Assembly (NCBI RefSeq): GCF_048569485.1
Contig: NC_134354.1
Span: 511,823,280-511,887,279, forward strand
DNA: 64,000 nucleotides
Source of the DNA: Anomaloglossus baeobatrachus
Taxonomy: Eukaryota; Chordata; Amphibia; Anura; Aromobatidae
Direction of reading: 5' to 3'
This document shows positions 1 to 10,557 of this stretch, piece by piece. The stretch's first letter is position 1, and each line of letters opens with the position of its first letter. The position numbers and the translations under genes were made by a program. A model generated the notes under the pieces. The model was not told where the DNA came from and searched no databases. It was given only the letters and a program-made list of their open reading frames with translations.

Positions 1-165
1 CTGAGCTGCAGCGATAAGCAGTGACATCACTAAGGTTATTTGTGGTCACAGCTGAAGGTTCAAATGGCCCTCCACATGTGATCAAAGGTAACCTCACCTG
101 AAGTCACTCAGCTCAAGAGGTCACCTAATGTCAGGTTACCTGTGATCACAGGTGTACTGGGCACC
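1..165. repeat. Fragment of an interspersed repeat rich in GTCAC/CTGAGGTCA words
   Basis: The stretch is built of repeated short words around GGTCAC, CTCACCTGAAGTCA and TCAGGTTACC. A similar stretch occurs near 43135-43330, inside another mobile element. That supports a dispersed repeat, but neither copy shows ends or target duplications. The class is not recognised. Confidence 0.35.
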
Positions 166-379
166 CTTAGTATATAGTATTATTATTATTTATTATTATA
201 GCGCTATCAATTCCATGGCGCTTTACTTGTGAAAGGGGTATACATAATAGTATGTGTGCATGCTGCAGATTAGGTGTACCAAAAAAACGCACTTTGCCGC
301 AGAAAAATGTACCAAAACTGCATGCATTTTTTTGGTGCATTTTTGGTGCGTTTGGTGTATGCACACACTTAATCATGAC
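166..379. repeat. Fragments of anuran interspersed repeats
   Basis: A (TTA)n-like tract leads into ATTCCATGGCGCTTTAC, a sequence I remember as a common frog repeat. An A-rich block with alternating GCATTTTTTTGG and TTTTTGGTGCG words follows and resembles the body of a Harbinger-type MITE. No ends are visible, so these are partial copies. Confidence 0.4.
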
Positions 380-729
380 TAAGGCTATGTGCGCACGTGT
401 GCGCTCTGCACCGCACCTAAAAGGTGCGCTTCAGAGCGCAGCTGAAAAGCTCCATTTTGAAGCGCATGGTGCCGGCAGAGAACGTGCGCTCTGCATGCTG
501 CCTCTCCCTATAGACAGCATGCAAACCGCACGGAAGAAGTGACATGTCACTTCTTAGAACGCAGCAATTCGGGCAGCAGCCGAATCGCTGCGTTCTAATA
601 TGCCACGTGCGCACGGCTCCTGCACAATCTCCATAGACTGTGCAGGGGACGCAGGACGCATGCAGTTACGCTGCGCTGCAGATCGCAGCGTAACTGCATG
701 TAATACGCACACGTGCGCACATAGCCTTA
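380..729. mobile_element. Harbinger-type MITE, first of a joined pair
   Basis: Terminal inverted repeats GGCTATGTGCGCACGTG and its reverse complement lie at 383 and up to 726. The outer 3-bp flank is TAA on the left and TTA on the right. The 3-bp TWA target site and GGC-starting ends fit PIF/Harbinger. The body is GC-rich, has a long internal near-palindrome around the GCAGTTACGCTGCG words, and has no coding potential. It shares its right flank with the next MITE. Confidence 0.7.
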
Positions 730-1094
730 GGCTATGTGCGCACGTTGCGTACAAGCCCTGCAGAAATTTCTGCAGCGATCTGAAGAGCACATGTGCGCTT
801 TAGATCGCTGCAGAAATGTCTGTAGTGAGCGCCGATTCCATGCGCTCTGCCTGCAGCTCCTGCCATAGACAGAGCAGGAGCTGCCGGCAAAGCGCAGGAA
901 AGAAGTGACATGTCACTTCTTTTTGCGCAGCGCTTCGGCAGTAGCCGAAGCGCTGCGCTCTTAAACGCCACGTGCGCACGGCCCCTGCACAATCTCCATA
1001 GACTGTGCAGGGGACGCAGGACGCATGCAGTTACGCTGCGCTACAAAGCGCAGCGTAACTGCATGTTTTTACGCGACGTGCGCACATAGCCTAA
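727..1094. mobile_element. Harbinger-type MITE, second of a joined pair
   Basis: It starts immediately at the TTA that ends the previous MITE, with GGCTATGTGCGCACGTTG, and closes with GTGCGCACATAGCC followed by TAA (1092-1094). The body repeats the same modules as its neighbour, such as TGACATGTCACTTCTT and CTGTGCAGGGGACGCAGGAC, so the two are copies of one family. Confidence 0.7.
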
Positions 1095-1362
1095 GAGTAC
1101 CGAGTGCACATGAAATGCGTTGAAAACGCTATCCATGCTTTCACTGTCTGTCTTATATTGCACTGTTTGTGAACCGAAAGTAAAGAAGATTTTGTATGTC
1201 AGAGCTGGACTTCTACCTTTTTTTCTTTTGGACTCTCTAACAATATCCATTTCTGAAGATGGAAATAACCCTTAAACAATTTCAGACAGGTACAGGTAAC
1301 ATGCTGTGGCATCCCATTTGCTATCACTGCCACTTAAGCTACTGTGACCTCAAAAGTGGATG
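1095..1362. other. No gene or repeat recognised
   Basis: This is ordinary AT-balanced sequence between two MITEs. The only open frames are short, and no exon signals stand out. Confidence 0.5.
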
Positions 1363-2120
1363 TTAGGCTATGTGCGCAGTTTGTGTCGAGGTAGTTGCAG
1401 TTATAAACACATCCTCTGGCAGAAATGGTTTTTGCCAAAGTTGGTTTTGACCATAAAAACGTGATAAATACGCGTGCGTTTTTAGCGCAATTTACATGCT
1501 TTTCCATTGCTTAAAGTCAGATGCGTTTTGAATACAAAGTCACTACAAAATAAAGTTTAAACATTCAAACACTATGAAAAAAACGGAAAAAAATGATAAC
1601 AAATATCAAAATTATTATCAATTAAAAAATGGCTTTTTTTTATTAAAATGATGTTTATGATAATAATTATGCATACAATTACATTTTTTAAGGATTTTCT
1701 TCAAAATAATTGTCGGACTATGTGTGTGTGTGTAAAGGGACATATCATGCCATTAATATTTTGCCAAAAACGCATGCAATTAATTGGTCCAAAATGCATG
1801 TTTTATGCATCAAAAAAGCATGTAAAACGCTAGAATTTTGATGTTGATTGCGTTTTGCAACTTCTCATTGACTTCAATGTTAGCAAAACGCTGCCAAAAT
1901 GGCAAAAACAATTGACATGCTGCTTCTTTGAACGCTGAGTTTTTGCTCAAAAATATGCAAATTAAACACTGTGTTTTTGACAGCAAATTGCGCACAAGAA
2001 AGCCCCATTTCCCATAGACTTTGCTTGAAAATCAAAATGCATGCATTTTGGCATTAAAAGGCTGCAGTTCAAAACGCTGTGGAAACGCAGGTAAAAACGC
2101 AAAGTGTGCACATAGCCTTA
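1363..2120. mobile_element. Harbinger-type MITE, long AT-rich subfamily
   Basis: TTA target duplications at 1363-1365 and 2118-2120 bracket GGCTATGTGCGCAG and GTGCACATAGCC. The 750-bp body is AT-rich with many AAAACGCATGC and GCATTTTGGC words arranged as an imperfect palindrome. It has the same ends as the 380-1094 pair but a different interior. The elements at 12974-13752 and 35358-35622 are similar. Confidence 0.75.
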
Positions 2121-2166
2121 GTGAGGAAGGATTCTCTAACATAAAGCTGCTTTTTAGTAGGTAAGG

Positions 2167-2648
2167 TAAGGCTGCTTTCACACCTCCGGTTTTTCCTGTG
2201 CGGCACAATCTGGCGCTTTGCAGAAAAACCGCAACCATTTTTTTTTGCTGCCGGTTGCGTTTTTTTTGCTCGGACTTTCATTAGTGCCGGATTGTGCCAC
2301 ATGGGCTTGCGTTCGGTCCGTTTTTTGCCGCATGCGGCAGATTTAGCCGATGCGGCGGCCGGATGGAACGCTGCTTGGCACGTTTTTTTGTCTGGCAAAA
2401 TGCAAAATACATCCACAATGCATGCCTATGGACGCCGCATGCGGCATCATGCGGCAAACACCGTATCCGGCCGCCGCATGCGGTTTTTTCCACTGCGCAT
2501 GCTCAGTAGCGTGTCGCAAGCGGCAAAAACCGGACGGGCCGGATGTCAATAACTTATGCAAAGGATGCGGTATTGTCGCCGCATCCGTTGCATAGGTTTT
2601 AGAGCCGCATTGGCCGGCTCTGCTAAAACCGATGTGAAAGCAGCCTAA
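2167..2648. mobile_element. Harbinger-type MITE with GGCTGCTTTCACAC ends
   Basis: TAA duplications at 2167-2169 and 2646-2648 flank ends reading GGCTGCTTTCACACCTCCGG and TGTGAAAGCAGCC. The interior is rich in CCGCATGCGGC-type palindromic words. The right TAA is shared with the next MITE. Confidence 0.75.
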
Positions 2649-3145
2649 GGCTACTTTCACACATCCGGTTTGAGCACTGCGGCTCAATCCGGCTGTGAAA
2701 CCTATGCAACGGATGCGGCGAAAACACCGCATCCTTTGCATAAGTTTTTACATGCGGCCGGTCCGGTTTTTTCCGGTTGCGGCACGCTACTGAGCATGCG
2801 CAGTGGAAGAAACCGCATGCGGCGGCCGGATGCGTTTTTTTCCGCATCGCGCCGCATCCGGCGTCCATAGGCATGCATTGAAAATGCGCCGTAGTGGCCG
2901 GATGCGGCTCGATGCGGTTTTTTTTGCCGGACCAAAAAACGTTGCAAGACACGTTGCCTCCGGCCGCCGCTTTGATAAATTTTGCCGCATCCGGAAAAAA
3001 ACGGATGCAACGCAAAGCCATCAGGTACAATCCGGTAACAATGCAAATCTATGGGGATAAAACGGATGCGGTACCGGATCCGTTTTACCCGTTTTTTTCC
3101 GGGTTGTACCTGATGGGAAAAAACTGATGTGTGAAAGTAGCCTAA
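2646..3145. mobile_element. Harbinger-type MITE with GGCTACTTTCACAC ends, joined to the previous one
   Basis: It begins at the TAA that closes the preceding MITE and ends with TGTGTGAAAGTAGCC followed by TAA (3143-3145). The body has the same CCGCATGCGGCGGCCGG modules in the opposite orientation. No transposase is present. Confidence 0.75.
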
Positions 3146-4352
3146 GATGCTGCAACAACACAAGACAATTTTAGTGTATACAGTATGACTAGTTAGAAAG
3201 CCCATCATTTCTTAGTGTAGGGTTACAATATGGAAGGAACATACTTTTACAAGTGCATCATCACACAGCTCTCACCATAGAAATGCATGTGTTCTGTGTG
3301 TGTGCACATGGAAGAGGAATGATTACATTGAGCCTGAGAGATTATTACATGTATGTAGATGAAGCTGGGTTAGAAGATGCCGTCATGTCTCCGCCCAGCT
3401 AAACTTAGCTCTGTCCCAGTGACTGCTGCTGTTAGTGAAGTGGAGAAGTTCTGCTGCAGCCACCTTGCTGAGTACACACCAGCATCTGTCATTGTGCTGG
3501 GAGCTGCAAACATGATCTCAAGGATCTCATTCCTTATTTTCTGTGGAATTATTCTAACTGACCCAGGAGATGCACAAAAATTACCTAAAGGCAAGTAAAT
3601 CATTTCTGCATGTTTTGGAATGTTCTTGTGGAAATAGTGTATGCTGCAGATAGCAGAACTAATGCATTGCTGGGAGGACATGGCCATTGTAGGTTCTCCA
3701 ACTTTATAGCCATATATACTAATAATGTGTCATCCATAATGGTGACCTATATATAAAAGATATCCATATATATTCATATAGATCTCTTTTTTTCCTATTA
3801 ATTTTCTACTTTTTGTGTAGAAGTTTGCAAAACAGTGACACTCCCCCTCCTGCCTGGGTTGGTCATTAGCTGTGATTTTGGCATATTGCAATAGTGCAGC
3901 TGGAGTGTCACAATATTCATGGATCAGATTGTTACACTTGTACTTAATGGTATACAGTACTGCTATGATCTGTGCCTGCTGGTGCATTTACAGTAGCCTT
4001 TGATATGTCCCCACTGACAGCAGGAACAGAGAGGGTTTGGTGACACATGTTTTGTAATTCTTGATCATATTCCAGGTCGGTGCAATCAGGGATACATGAC
4101 TGGAGCACTTCTGTATCTGTGTGAAATGTATCCACAGCCATGCAATCTTACACTGTGTTCCGTGCACTATATCTAGGCAACAGCTAAGAAGTTACATAAA
4201 GTTTAAAATACATATATAAAGTATAGAAACAAATTTGACTGTGGTGAGGCAAAGGTGATCTTAGGTATTGACATTGATACTGTAATCCAACAGTAAATAC
4301 AGTAAGAAAGAGGTGGGGAAATCAGCTGCTACCCTGCATTGCTGTGGTCCTA
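3146..4352. other. Unique-looking sequence with one candidate exon
   Basis: No repeat is recognised in this 1.2 kb. It contains the candidate signal-peptide exon at 3512-3594, described separately, preceded by moderately GC-rich sequence that could be a 5' untranslated region. Nothing else reads as an exon. Confidence 0.4.
3512..3594 (+). CDS. Candidate first coding exon with a signal peptide, host gene unknown
   Basis: An ATG at 3512 opens a 27-28 residue frame, MISRISFLIFCGIILTDPGD then AQKLPKG. It has a short basic start, a hydrophobic core (about residues 5-15) and a plausible cleavage after GDA, so it reads as a secretory signal. It runs into AAAG|GCAAGT at 3590/3591, a good GC-type donor that would give phase 1. 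An ordinary GT donor is also possible at 3595 (CAA|GTAAAT), giving phase 2. The upstream 100-150 bp is non-repetitive and moderately GC-rich, like a 5' untranslated region, although upstream ATGs exist. The C-terminal QKLPKGK faintly recalls the start of cytokine-receptor ectodomains such as the prolactin receptor, but this is too short to assign. No second exon is recognised, so chance remains a real alternative. Confidence 0.3.
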
Positions 4353-4818
4353 TAAGGCTGCTTTCACACATCCGGTTTTTCCTGAGCGGCACAATACGGC
4401 GCTTTGCAGAAAAAACGCAACCGTTTTTTTTTGCCGCCGGTTGCGTTTTTTCTGCATAGACTTGCATTAGCACCGTATTGTGCCGCATGGCCTTGCGTTG
4501 CGTCCGGTTTTTGCCGGATGTGGCATATTTAGCCCGTGCGGCGGCCGGATGGAAGGTTGCCTGGCACTTTTTTTGTGCAGCAAAAAAACCGCATCGCTCC
4601 GGATCCGATGCGGCGCGATTTACAATGCAAGCCTATGGACGCAGGATGCGGTTTTTTGCACTGCGCATGCTCAGTATCAAACCGCATCCGTCAAAAAACG
4701 GACGGGCCGCATGGAAAAACTTCTGCAACGGATCCGTTTTTTACGCCACATCCGTTGCATAGGTTTTTGAGCCGGATTGAGCCGCACTGCAAAAACCGGA
4801 TGTGTGAAAGCAGCCTAA
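4353..4818. mobile_element. Harbinger-type MITE with GGCTGCTTTCACAC ends
   Basis: TAA duplications lie at 4353-4355 and 4816-4818. The ends GGCTGCTTTCACACATCCGG and CCGGATGTGTGAAAGCAGCC are nearly perfect inverted repeats. The interior matches the 2167-2648 copy throughout. Confidence 0.8.
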
Positions 4819-5463
4819 GCCACTGGAGGCATAGTGCAGACTGTTTTTGCAGCATTATAAGCAGAATACAGGCTGACAAGTTACATTATAGCTCTTAAAA
4901 ACTGCAGTTTTTCAATCATTGCAATGTAATCCAGCATATTTGGGATTTTTAGGTTCCTTATATACTCATTCCTGAATTTCACATCAGACAGACCCTTGCA
5001 TATTAGAAGAGCCATAAAATGCTCTAATAGCACTAAAGAGCAATTTCAATGGACAGACATCCAAATTCCTGCTGAGGGGGCAGACAGCAACTATGTCTTC
5101 TCTCTGGTCAGCTGGGAGGTCAGATCCCACTGCCTGCACAGCAAAGGTGTTACTGACCCTGTGCAATGATTTGGTATTCCCATCAGTCAAGAAGTGCGTG
5201 CTCCAGGTCAATTCCAGATGGCATCCCAGGTAGTCCTATGAGGACATCTTATAGATCCCTTATTATAAAAGGGACTGATTTAGCATAGTTGTAATTAGTG
5301 ATATTTGCCATCGGATGTCATCTGTTATCCAATTTATGTACATATAATACTATCTCTCCCTTTTGTATACTGCATTATTATATGATTGACATTAATGTGC
5401 ATTAGCTTCCATATCTAATTTAAGCCTCTCTTCAATTGTCCTCAATGATCTGATCTAGGTACT
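4819..5463. other. No gene recognised
   Basis: This is AT-rich sequence without clear repeats, exon signals or long open frames. Confidence 0.5.
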
Positions 5464-5892
5464 TAAAGAGAATATGTTACTAGGTTTTTCTAACCATCTT
5501 TGAGAGTCACATGATGTTTCTCTTAGTGGGATGCTTGCTGTCATTTTGATGAAATCACAGTTTTTTTCTGCTGCAGATTACCAGTTGTCTGATGGCTCAG
5601 CTCTACATAACCTAGAGCTGCAAACCAATGATTGAGAGCTTTCTGTGTACTGTGCATAGGCAGAAAGCTGGGAATCAGTGGTGGGGTGATACAGAGCTCA
5701 TGAATATAGAGGACTACATGTCAGCAGGTTTACTAGTTCTCTTGTGATAAGCTCCTGCTAAATAAAACTCTGATTTTATCAAAATTACAACAAACATTCT
5801 AGTAAGTGGCACATCAATGGAATCAGGGTGTCTGTCTCTACATTATGCTGGTCTCAGATTAGGTGGCAAAAATTGGGTAACAGATTTACTTT
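5464..5892. mobile_element. MITE of the AAAGGGAATCTGTCAGCAGG family, diverged
   Basis: The left end, TTAAAGAGAATATGTTACTAGG, and the right end, GGGTAACAGATTTACTTT, are diverged inverted repeats. The family is seen more intact at 19163-19552. The shared internal words GGAATCAGGG..GTCTCTACATTATGCTG and the segment before the right end also match that copy. The superfamily is uncertain. Divergence suggests an old insertion. Confidence 0.55.
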
Positions 5893-6056
5893 GAGGAGGG
5901 CTGATGCAAACTGATGATTAACTATGTGTCCCATAAAAACTTGGCATGTTGACTGTTATGTCATGGTATTTTATATCACAGTGTTACAGCTTATTTTTCT
6001 TTTTTCTTATTTTGAGTTGATATGGAGAATATTTGTCTTGTTACAATTTTTTCAAC

Positions 6057-6621
6057 TTAGGGCGGCGTTACATGGGACAATATATCGTGCGATCGCACCC
6101 GCCCCCATCGTTTGTGCATCACGGCCAATTTGTTGTCCGTGTCGCGCAAAGTCGTTAACCCCGTCACACGTACTTACCTCCCGAATGACCTCGCTGTTGG
6201 CAGCGAACATCCTCTTCCTGAAGGGGGAGGGGCGTTCGGCGTCACAGCGACGTCACATAGCGGCCGCCCAATAGAAGCGGAGGGGCGGAGATGAGCGGGA
6301 CATAACATCCCACCCACTTTCTTCCTTCCTCATTGCCGGCGGGACGCAGGTAAGCTGTGTTCATCGTTCCCGGGGTGTCACCACGTAGCGATGTGTGCTG
6401 CCACGGGAATGACAAACAACCGGCTCGCAGAAGGAGGAACGACTTTATGAAAATGAACGACGTGCCAACGAGCAACGATAAGGTGAGTATTTTTGCTCAT
6501 TCACAGTCGTTCGTAGCTGTCACACGCTACGATATGTGAAACGATGCCGGATGTGCGTCATGGAATCCGTGACCCCGACGACATATCGCCCGATATATCG
6601 TAGCGTGTGACGCCGCCCTTA
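6057..6621. mobile_element. Harbinger-type MITE with GGGCGGCGTTAC ends
   Basis: Exact TTA duplications at 6057-6059 and 6619-6621 flank GGGCGGCGTTACA and GTGTGACGCCGCCC. The body is GC-rich, with GCGATATATCG palindromes near both ends and a conserved middle around AGCGGAGGGGCGGAGATGAG. The same subfamily recurs at 32659-33238, 35268-36126, 37115-37659, 46387-46972 and as a fragment at 47439. Confidence 0.8.
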
Positions 6622-6657
6622 CACTGATCATGCAGGAGCAAATTATAGGGTTTTGTC

Positions 6658-6833
6658 TAGCGATGAGCGAGCGTGCTCACACTGCTCATTACTGGACTGA
6701 GCATCGGGTTGCTCAGACATGAATCAAGTACCATTTATAATGGAAGTCAATGGGAAACTCAAGCATTTTCAAACTCAGATGCTCGAGGCTTGATGGAGTA
6801 ACAAGCTTTGACGAGCACACTCACGCCTCACTA
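6658..6833. mobile_element. Miniature hAT element (176 bp), TAGYGATGAGCGAG ends
   Basis: The left terminus TAGCGATGAGCGAGC and right terminus ending CTCACTA are inverted repeats. The exact 8-bp direct repeat GTTTTGTC lies at 6650-6657 and 6834-6841, the hAT signature. The ends match those of the large hAT at 51988-61522, so this is probably an internally deleted relative. It has no coding capacity. Confidence 0.8.
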
Positions 6834-6841
6834 GTTTTGTC

Positions 6842-7423
6842 TTATTTTGGATATGTGTGGCATATAAGCATTTTATCTCAATAATAAGGCTCCATCATGT
6901 ACTGATTAATCATTTATGGTATATATATTAAATGTTCAAGAAGAGAATATTCCTTTAATATTGTAACTCATTGTATCCTCCAATTTTATCTAAATTACAT
7001 CTCAAGTCAAATCTCATGTCTCTACCAAGGAATTGTTGGAGACCTTAAAAAGTGCAGCGATAAGCAAAGTGCCAATATAGAGCTCCTACACAGGGTTACT
7101 CTGCTACCTGTATCTACCCACTTGAGGTTTATTTTTTCTGTGTCTACCCATATAACAATATATTGACACAGATTCATAGGGCGTGTACTTAGTTTATAAA
7201 TTGCCCCAAAGTAATGCTAATATGATAAAAAAAAACCTTATTCACCCACTAGGCCTCCACTGTTCCTACATATTTCACCAGCTGTCTCCCATGGTCTCCT
7301 AGCTTTCTCTGCCTGTGGAAAACTTAATTTGACCGCTACAGTCAGTCAGCATCTAGTGATTATCTGCAGTGGTCACATTTCATCTAAGATGGAAGAAACA
7401 GTCTCCTAGCTCTAGCTTCTGGC
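6842..7423. other. No gene recognised
   Basis: This is AT-rich unique-looking sequence with no exon signals or repeats that I recognise. Confidence 0.5.
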
Positions 7424-8314
7424 TTAGGCTAGTTTCACACTTGCGTTGAATGGTATCCGTTGCATTGCGTTGTGTAACGGATGCAACGGATGTGTTGCAT
7501 ATAGTGGCACAACGGATGCAACGGATGCTGCAAAACAACGCAATTCGTTTTGATTTTTTTTTTTTTTTTTTTACAGTTTTACCAGCGGCAGACTATTGTG
7601 AACGATCAGCTGATCGCTCCCTGCAGCCGGCCGCCGGGTGATCAGCTGATCGCTCCCTGCAGCCGACCGCCGGTGATCAGCTGAGCGCTGTCACTTGCTG
7701 GCCGCCGGGTGATCAGCTGATCGCTCCCTGCAGCCGACCGCCGGGTGATCAGCTGATCGCTCCATGCAGCCGACCGCCGGTGATCAGCTGAGCGCTGTCA
7801 CTTGCCGGGTGATCAGCTGATCGCTCCCTGCAGCCGACCGCTGGGTGATCAGCTGAGCGCTGTCACTTGCCAGCGACCGGGCATGCCGGCGGCCAGGCAT
7901 GCCAGCGGGCGGGCGCTCAGCTGAGCGCTGTCACTTGCCAGCGACCGGGCATGCCGGCGGGCGGGCGCTCAGCTGAGCGCTGTGACTTGCCGGCGGCTGG
8001 GCATTCTGGCGGCCGGTCGCTCAGCTGAGCGCTGTCGCTTGCCGATGGCCGGGCGCTCAGCTGAACGTCCGGCCACCGCGAGCCAAAATAAAGTTTGATT
8101 AAAAAAAAAAAAGCATGCGCAGTGAAATCCAGAGGATTCCGCTGCTCAAAATAACGTTACATGCTGCGTTCCTCCCGCTGGGCAGAAGCAACGGAGCGTC
8201 GCCCAGCGGAAGCAACGCAGGTCCTTTTGGTACAATCCGTTAACGGATTCCGCTGTTATCCAAAAGGGCGGATTGTAACGGAAGGAAATAAACGCAAGTG
8301 TGAAAGTACCCTTA
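7424..8314. mobile_element. Harbinger-type MITE with an internal GATCAGCTGATC minisatellite
   Basis: TTA duplications at 7424-7426 and 8312-8314 flank GGCTAGTTTCACACTTGCG and CGCAAGTGTGAAAGTACCC. Between about 7596 and 8060 the element has expanded into a degenerate tandem array of 35-60 bp units built on the palindromes GATCAGCTGATC and CTCAGCTGAGCGCTG with CTGCAGCCGACCGCCGG linkers. The unexpanded relative is at 61877-62388. Confidence 0.75.
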
Positions 8315-8419
8315 GATGAAATATGGCAGCTAATTAGTTGCAGTGGACATTTGATACCCTACAATCCTTCCCCCCCCACTAGAAAAGCTCGGAGTTTGCC
8401 AGGGGATCCTGGCAGCAAG

Positions 8420-8423
<4 letters not shown>

Positions 8424-8462
<39 letters not shown>

Positions 8463-8492
8463 TGTGTGTGTGTGTTTGTGTGTGTGTGTGGC
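8424..8492. repeat. (TA)n then (TG)n microsatellite
   Basis: A pure TA tract of about 37 bp is followed by an interrupted TG tract. Frames such as IYIYIYIYSVCVCVCV over this stretch are artefacts. Confidence 0.95.
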
Positions 8493-8644
8493 CCACCTCA
8501 ACTGTAAGCTTAAATAGTTGACAACCCCGTTATTGTAGGGTATAAAACCCTAACTTCAGCGAAAACTGCTGATTAAATTGGACTGACTATGCGATATTGT
8601 TCTCCCTGTTGAATTTTCCCCATAACATTTTTGGGAGGCGTTTG

Positions 8645-8729
<85 letters not shown>

Positions 8730-8748
8730 CAGACACACACACACAATA
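8645..8748. repeat. (TA)n microsatellite ending in (CA)n
   Basis: The tract is a long TA array with a few interruptions and then ACACAC, directly abutting the left end of a Tc1 element. TA is the Tc1 target site, so the element probably inserted into this tract. Confidence 0.95.
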
Positions 8749-10331
8749 CAATGCAAAAGTTTGGGGTCACCCAGACAAATTTGTCTTTTCCATGAGAAAT
8801 CATACTTTTATTTATCAAATGAGTTGCATGATGAATAGAAAATATAGTCCAGACATTGACGAGGTCAGAAATAATAATTTTCTCCTTCAGACTTTGCTTT
8901 CGTCACAGAATGCTCCCATTGCAGCAATTCCAGATTTGCAGAACTTTGGCATTCTAGCTGTTAATTTGCGGAGGTAATCTGGAGATATTTCTCCCCATGC
9001 TTCCAGAAGCTCCTCCCACAAGTTGGATTTGCTTGATGGGCACTTTTTGCGTACCATACGGCTAAGCTGCTCCCACAACAGCTCAATAGGGTTGAGATCT
9101 GGTGACTGGGCTGGCCACTCCATTATAGATAGAATACCAGGTGCCTGCTTCTTCCCTAAATAGTTCATGCTTATTATGAAGGTGTGCTTTGGGTCATTGT
9201 CCTTTTGTAGGATGCAGTTAGCTCCAATCAAACATTGTCCACAGGGTATGACATGGCATTGCAAAATGGAGTGATAGCCTTCCTTATTCAAAATCCCTTT
9301 TACCTTGTACAAATCTCCCACTTTACCAGCACCAAAGCAACCCCAGACGATCATATTACCTCCACTATGCTTGACAGATGGCGTCAGGCACTCTTCCAGC
9401 ATTTTTTCAGTTGTTCTGCATCTCACAAATGTTCTTCTGTGTGATCCAAACACCTCGGACTTCGATTCGTCTGTCCATAACACTTTTTTCCAATCTTCCT
9501 CGGTCCAATGTCTATGTTCCTTTGCCCATATTAATCTTTTCCTTTAATTTGCCAGTCTCAGATATGGCTTTTCTTTACCACTCTGCCCTGAAGGCCAGCA
9601 TCCTGGAGGCGCCTCTTCACTGTAGACGTTGACACTGGCGTTTTGCGGGTACTATTTAATGAAGCTGCCAGTTGAGGACCTGTGATGCGTCGGTTTCTCA
9701 AACTAGAGACTCTAATGTACTTGTCTTGATGCTCAGTTGTGCAGCGGGGCCCTTCACTTCTCTTTCTACTCTAGTTAGAGCCTGTTTGTGCTTTCCTCTG
9801 AAGGGAGTAGTTCACACCGTTATAGGAAATCTTCAGTTTCTTGGCAATTTCTCACATGGAATATCCTTTATTTCTAAGAACAAGAATAGACTGTCGAGTT
9901 TCACATGAAAGTCCTCTTTTTCTGGTCATTTTGAGAGTTTAATGGAACCAACAAATGTAATGCTCCAGATTCTCAACTAGCTCAAAGGAAGGTCAGTTTT
10001 GTAGCTTCTCAGCAAAACTGTTTTCAGCTGTGCTAACATACTCGCACAAGGGTTTTCAAGGGATTTCTAAACATCCATTAGCCTTCTAGCACAGTTAGCA
10101 AACACAATGTACCATTAGAACACTGGAGTGGTGGTTGTTGGAAATGGGCCTCTATATACCTTTTTAGATATTGCATTCAAAACCAGACGTTTGAAGCTAG
10201 AATAGTCATTTACCACAGTAACAATGTATAGAGAATATTTCTGTTTAATTTAATGTTAGCTTCATTGAAAAAAAATGTGCTTTCCTTTCAAAAATAAGGA
10301 GATATCTAAGTGACCCTAAACTTTTGAATTG
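8749..10331 (-). mobile_element. Tc1-like DNA transposon, full length
   Basis: Terminal inverted repeats read CAATGCAAAAGTTTGGGGTC on the left and the reverse complement of CAATTCAAAAGTTTAGGGTC on the right. Each is flanked by TA. The 1.58-kb size and a single minus-strand transposase fit Tc1. TA microsatellites lie on both sides. Confidence 0.88.
8887..9928 (-). pseudogene. Tc1-family transposase, inactivated
   Basis: This is the DDE transposase of the surrounding Tc1 element. The start, with MTRKRGLSCETRQ, is at 9928. An in-frame TGA appears soon after, at the usual REIAKKL motif of the first helix-turn-helix. A frame change lies before the long open segment from 9483. That segment (198 residues) carries the catalytic triad in order: the first Asp in LWTDESK, the second in KDNDPKH, and the Glu in SPDLNPIELLWEQ with the expected DD34E-type spacing. 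The total length of about 345 codons is normal for the family. One stop and at least one frameshift make it a pseudogene, although the inverted repeats remain and could be mobilised in trans. Confidence 0.85.
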
Positions 10332-10333
<2 letters not shown>

Positions 10334-10384
<51 letters not shown>

Positions 10385-10440
10385 TATAAAAAGCTGAGTG
10401 TATGTATGTGTGTGTGTGTGTGTGTGTGTATGTGTGTAAG
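10334..10440. repeat. (TA)n and (TG)n microsatellite
   Basis: TA repeats run from the right end of the Tc1 element. A TG-rich tract follows and leads into the Helitron-like element. Confidence 0.95.
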
Positions 10441-10557
10441 TCCGCTAAAGGAATCCGCACCGTCGCATTTACAGTCACGAAATTTGCACAGACGCCCCAT
10501 GTGACTCAGGGAACATCATAGACTATGTTTTGACGGGAAAATTTCACCCCGGGCTTT

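Noticed and set aside
2069-3208. Overlapping open frames rich in MRRPDA, AACGF and HACLWTP words
   Set aside because: They lie entirely within palindromic GC-rich MITE bodies and appear on both strands. The same peptides recur in every MITE copy.
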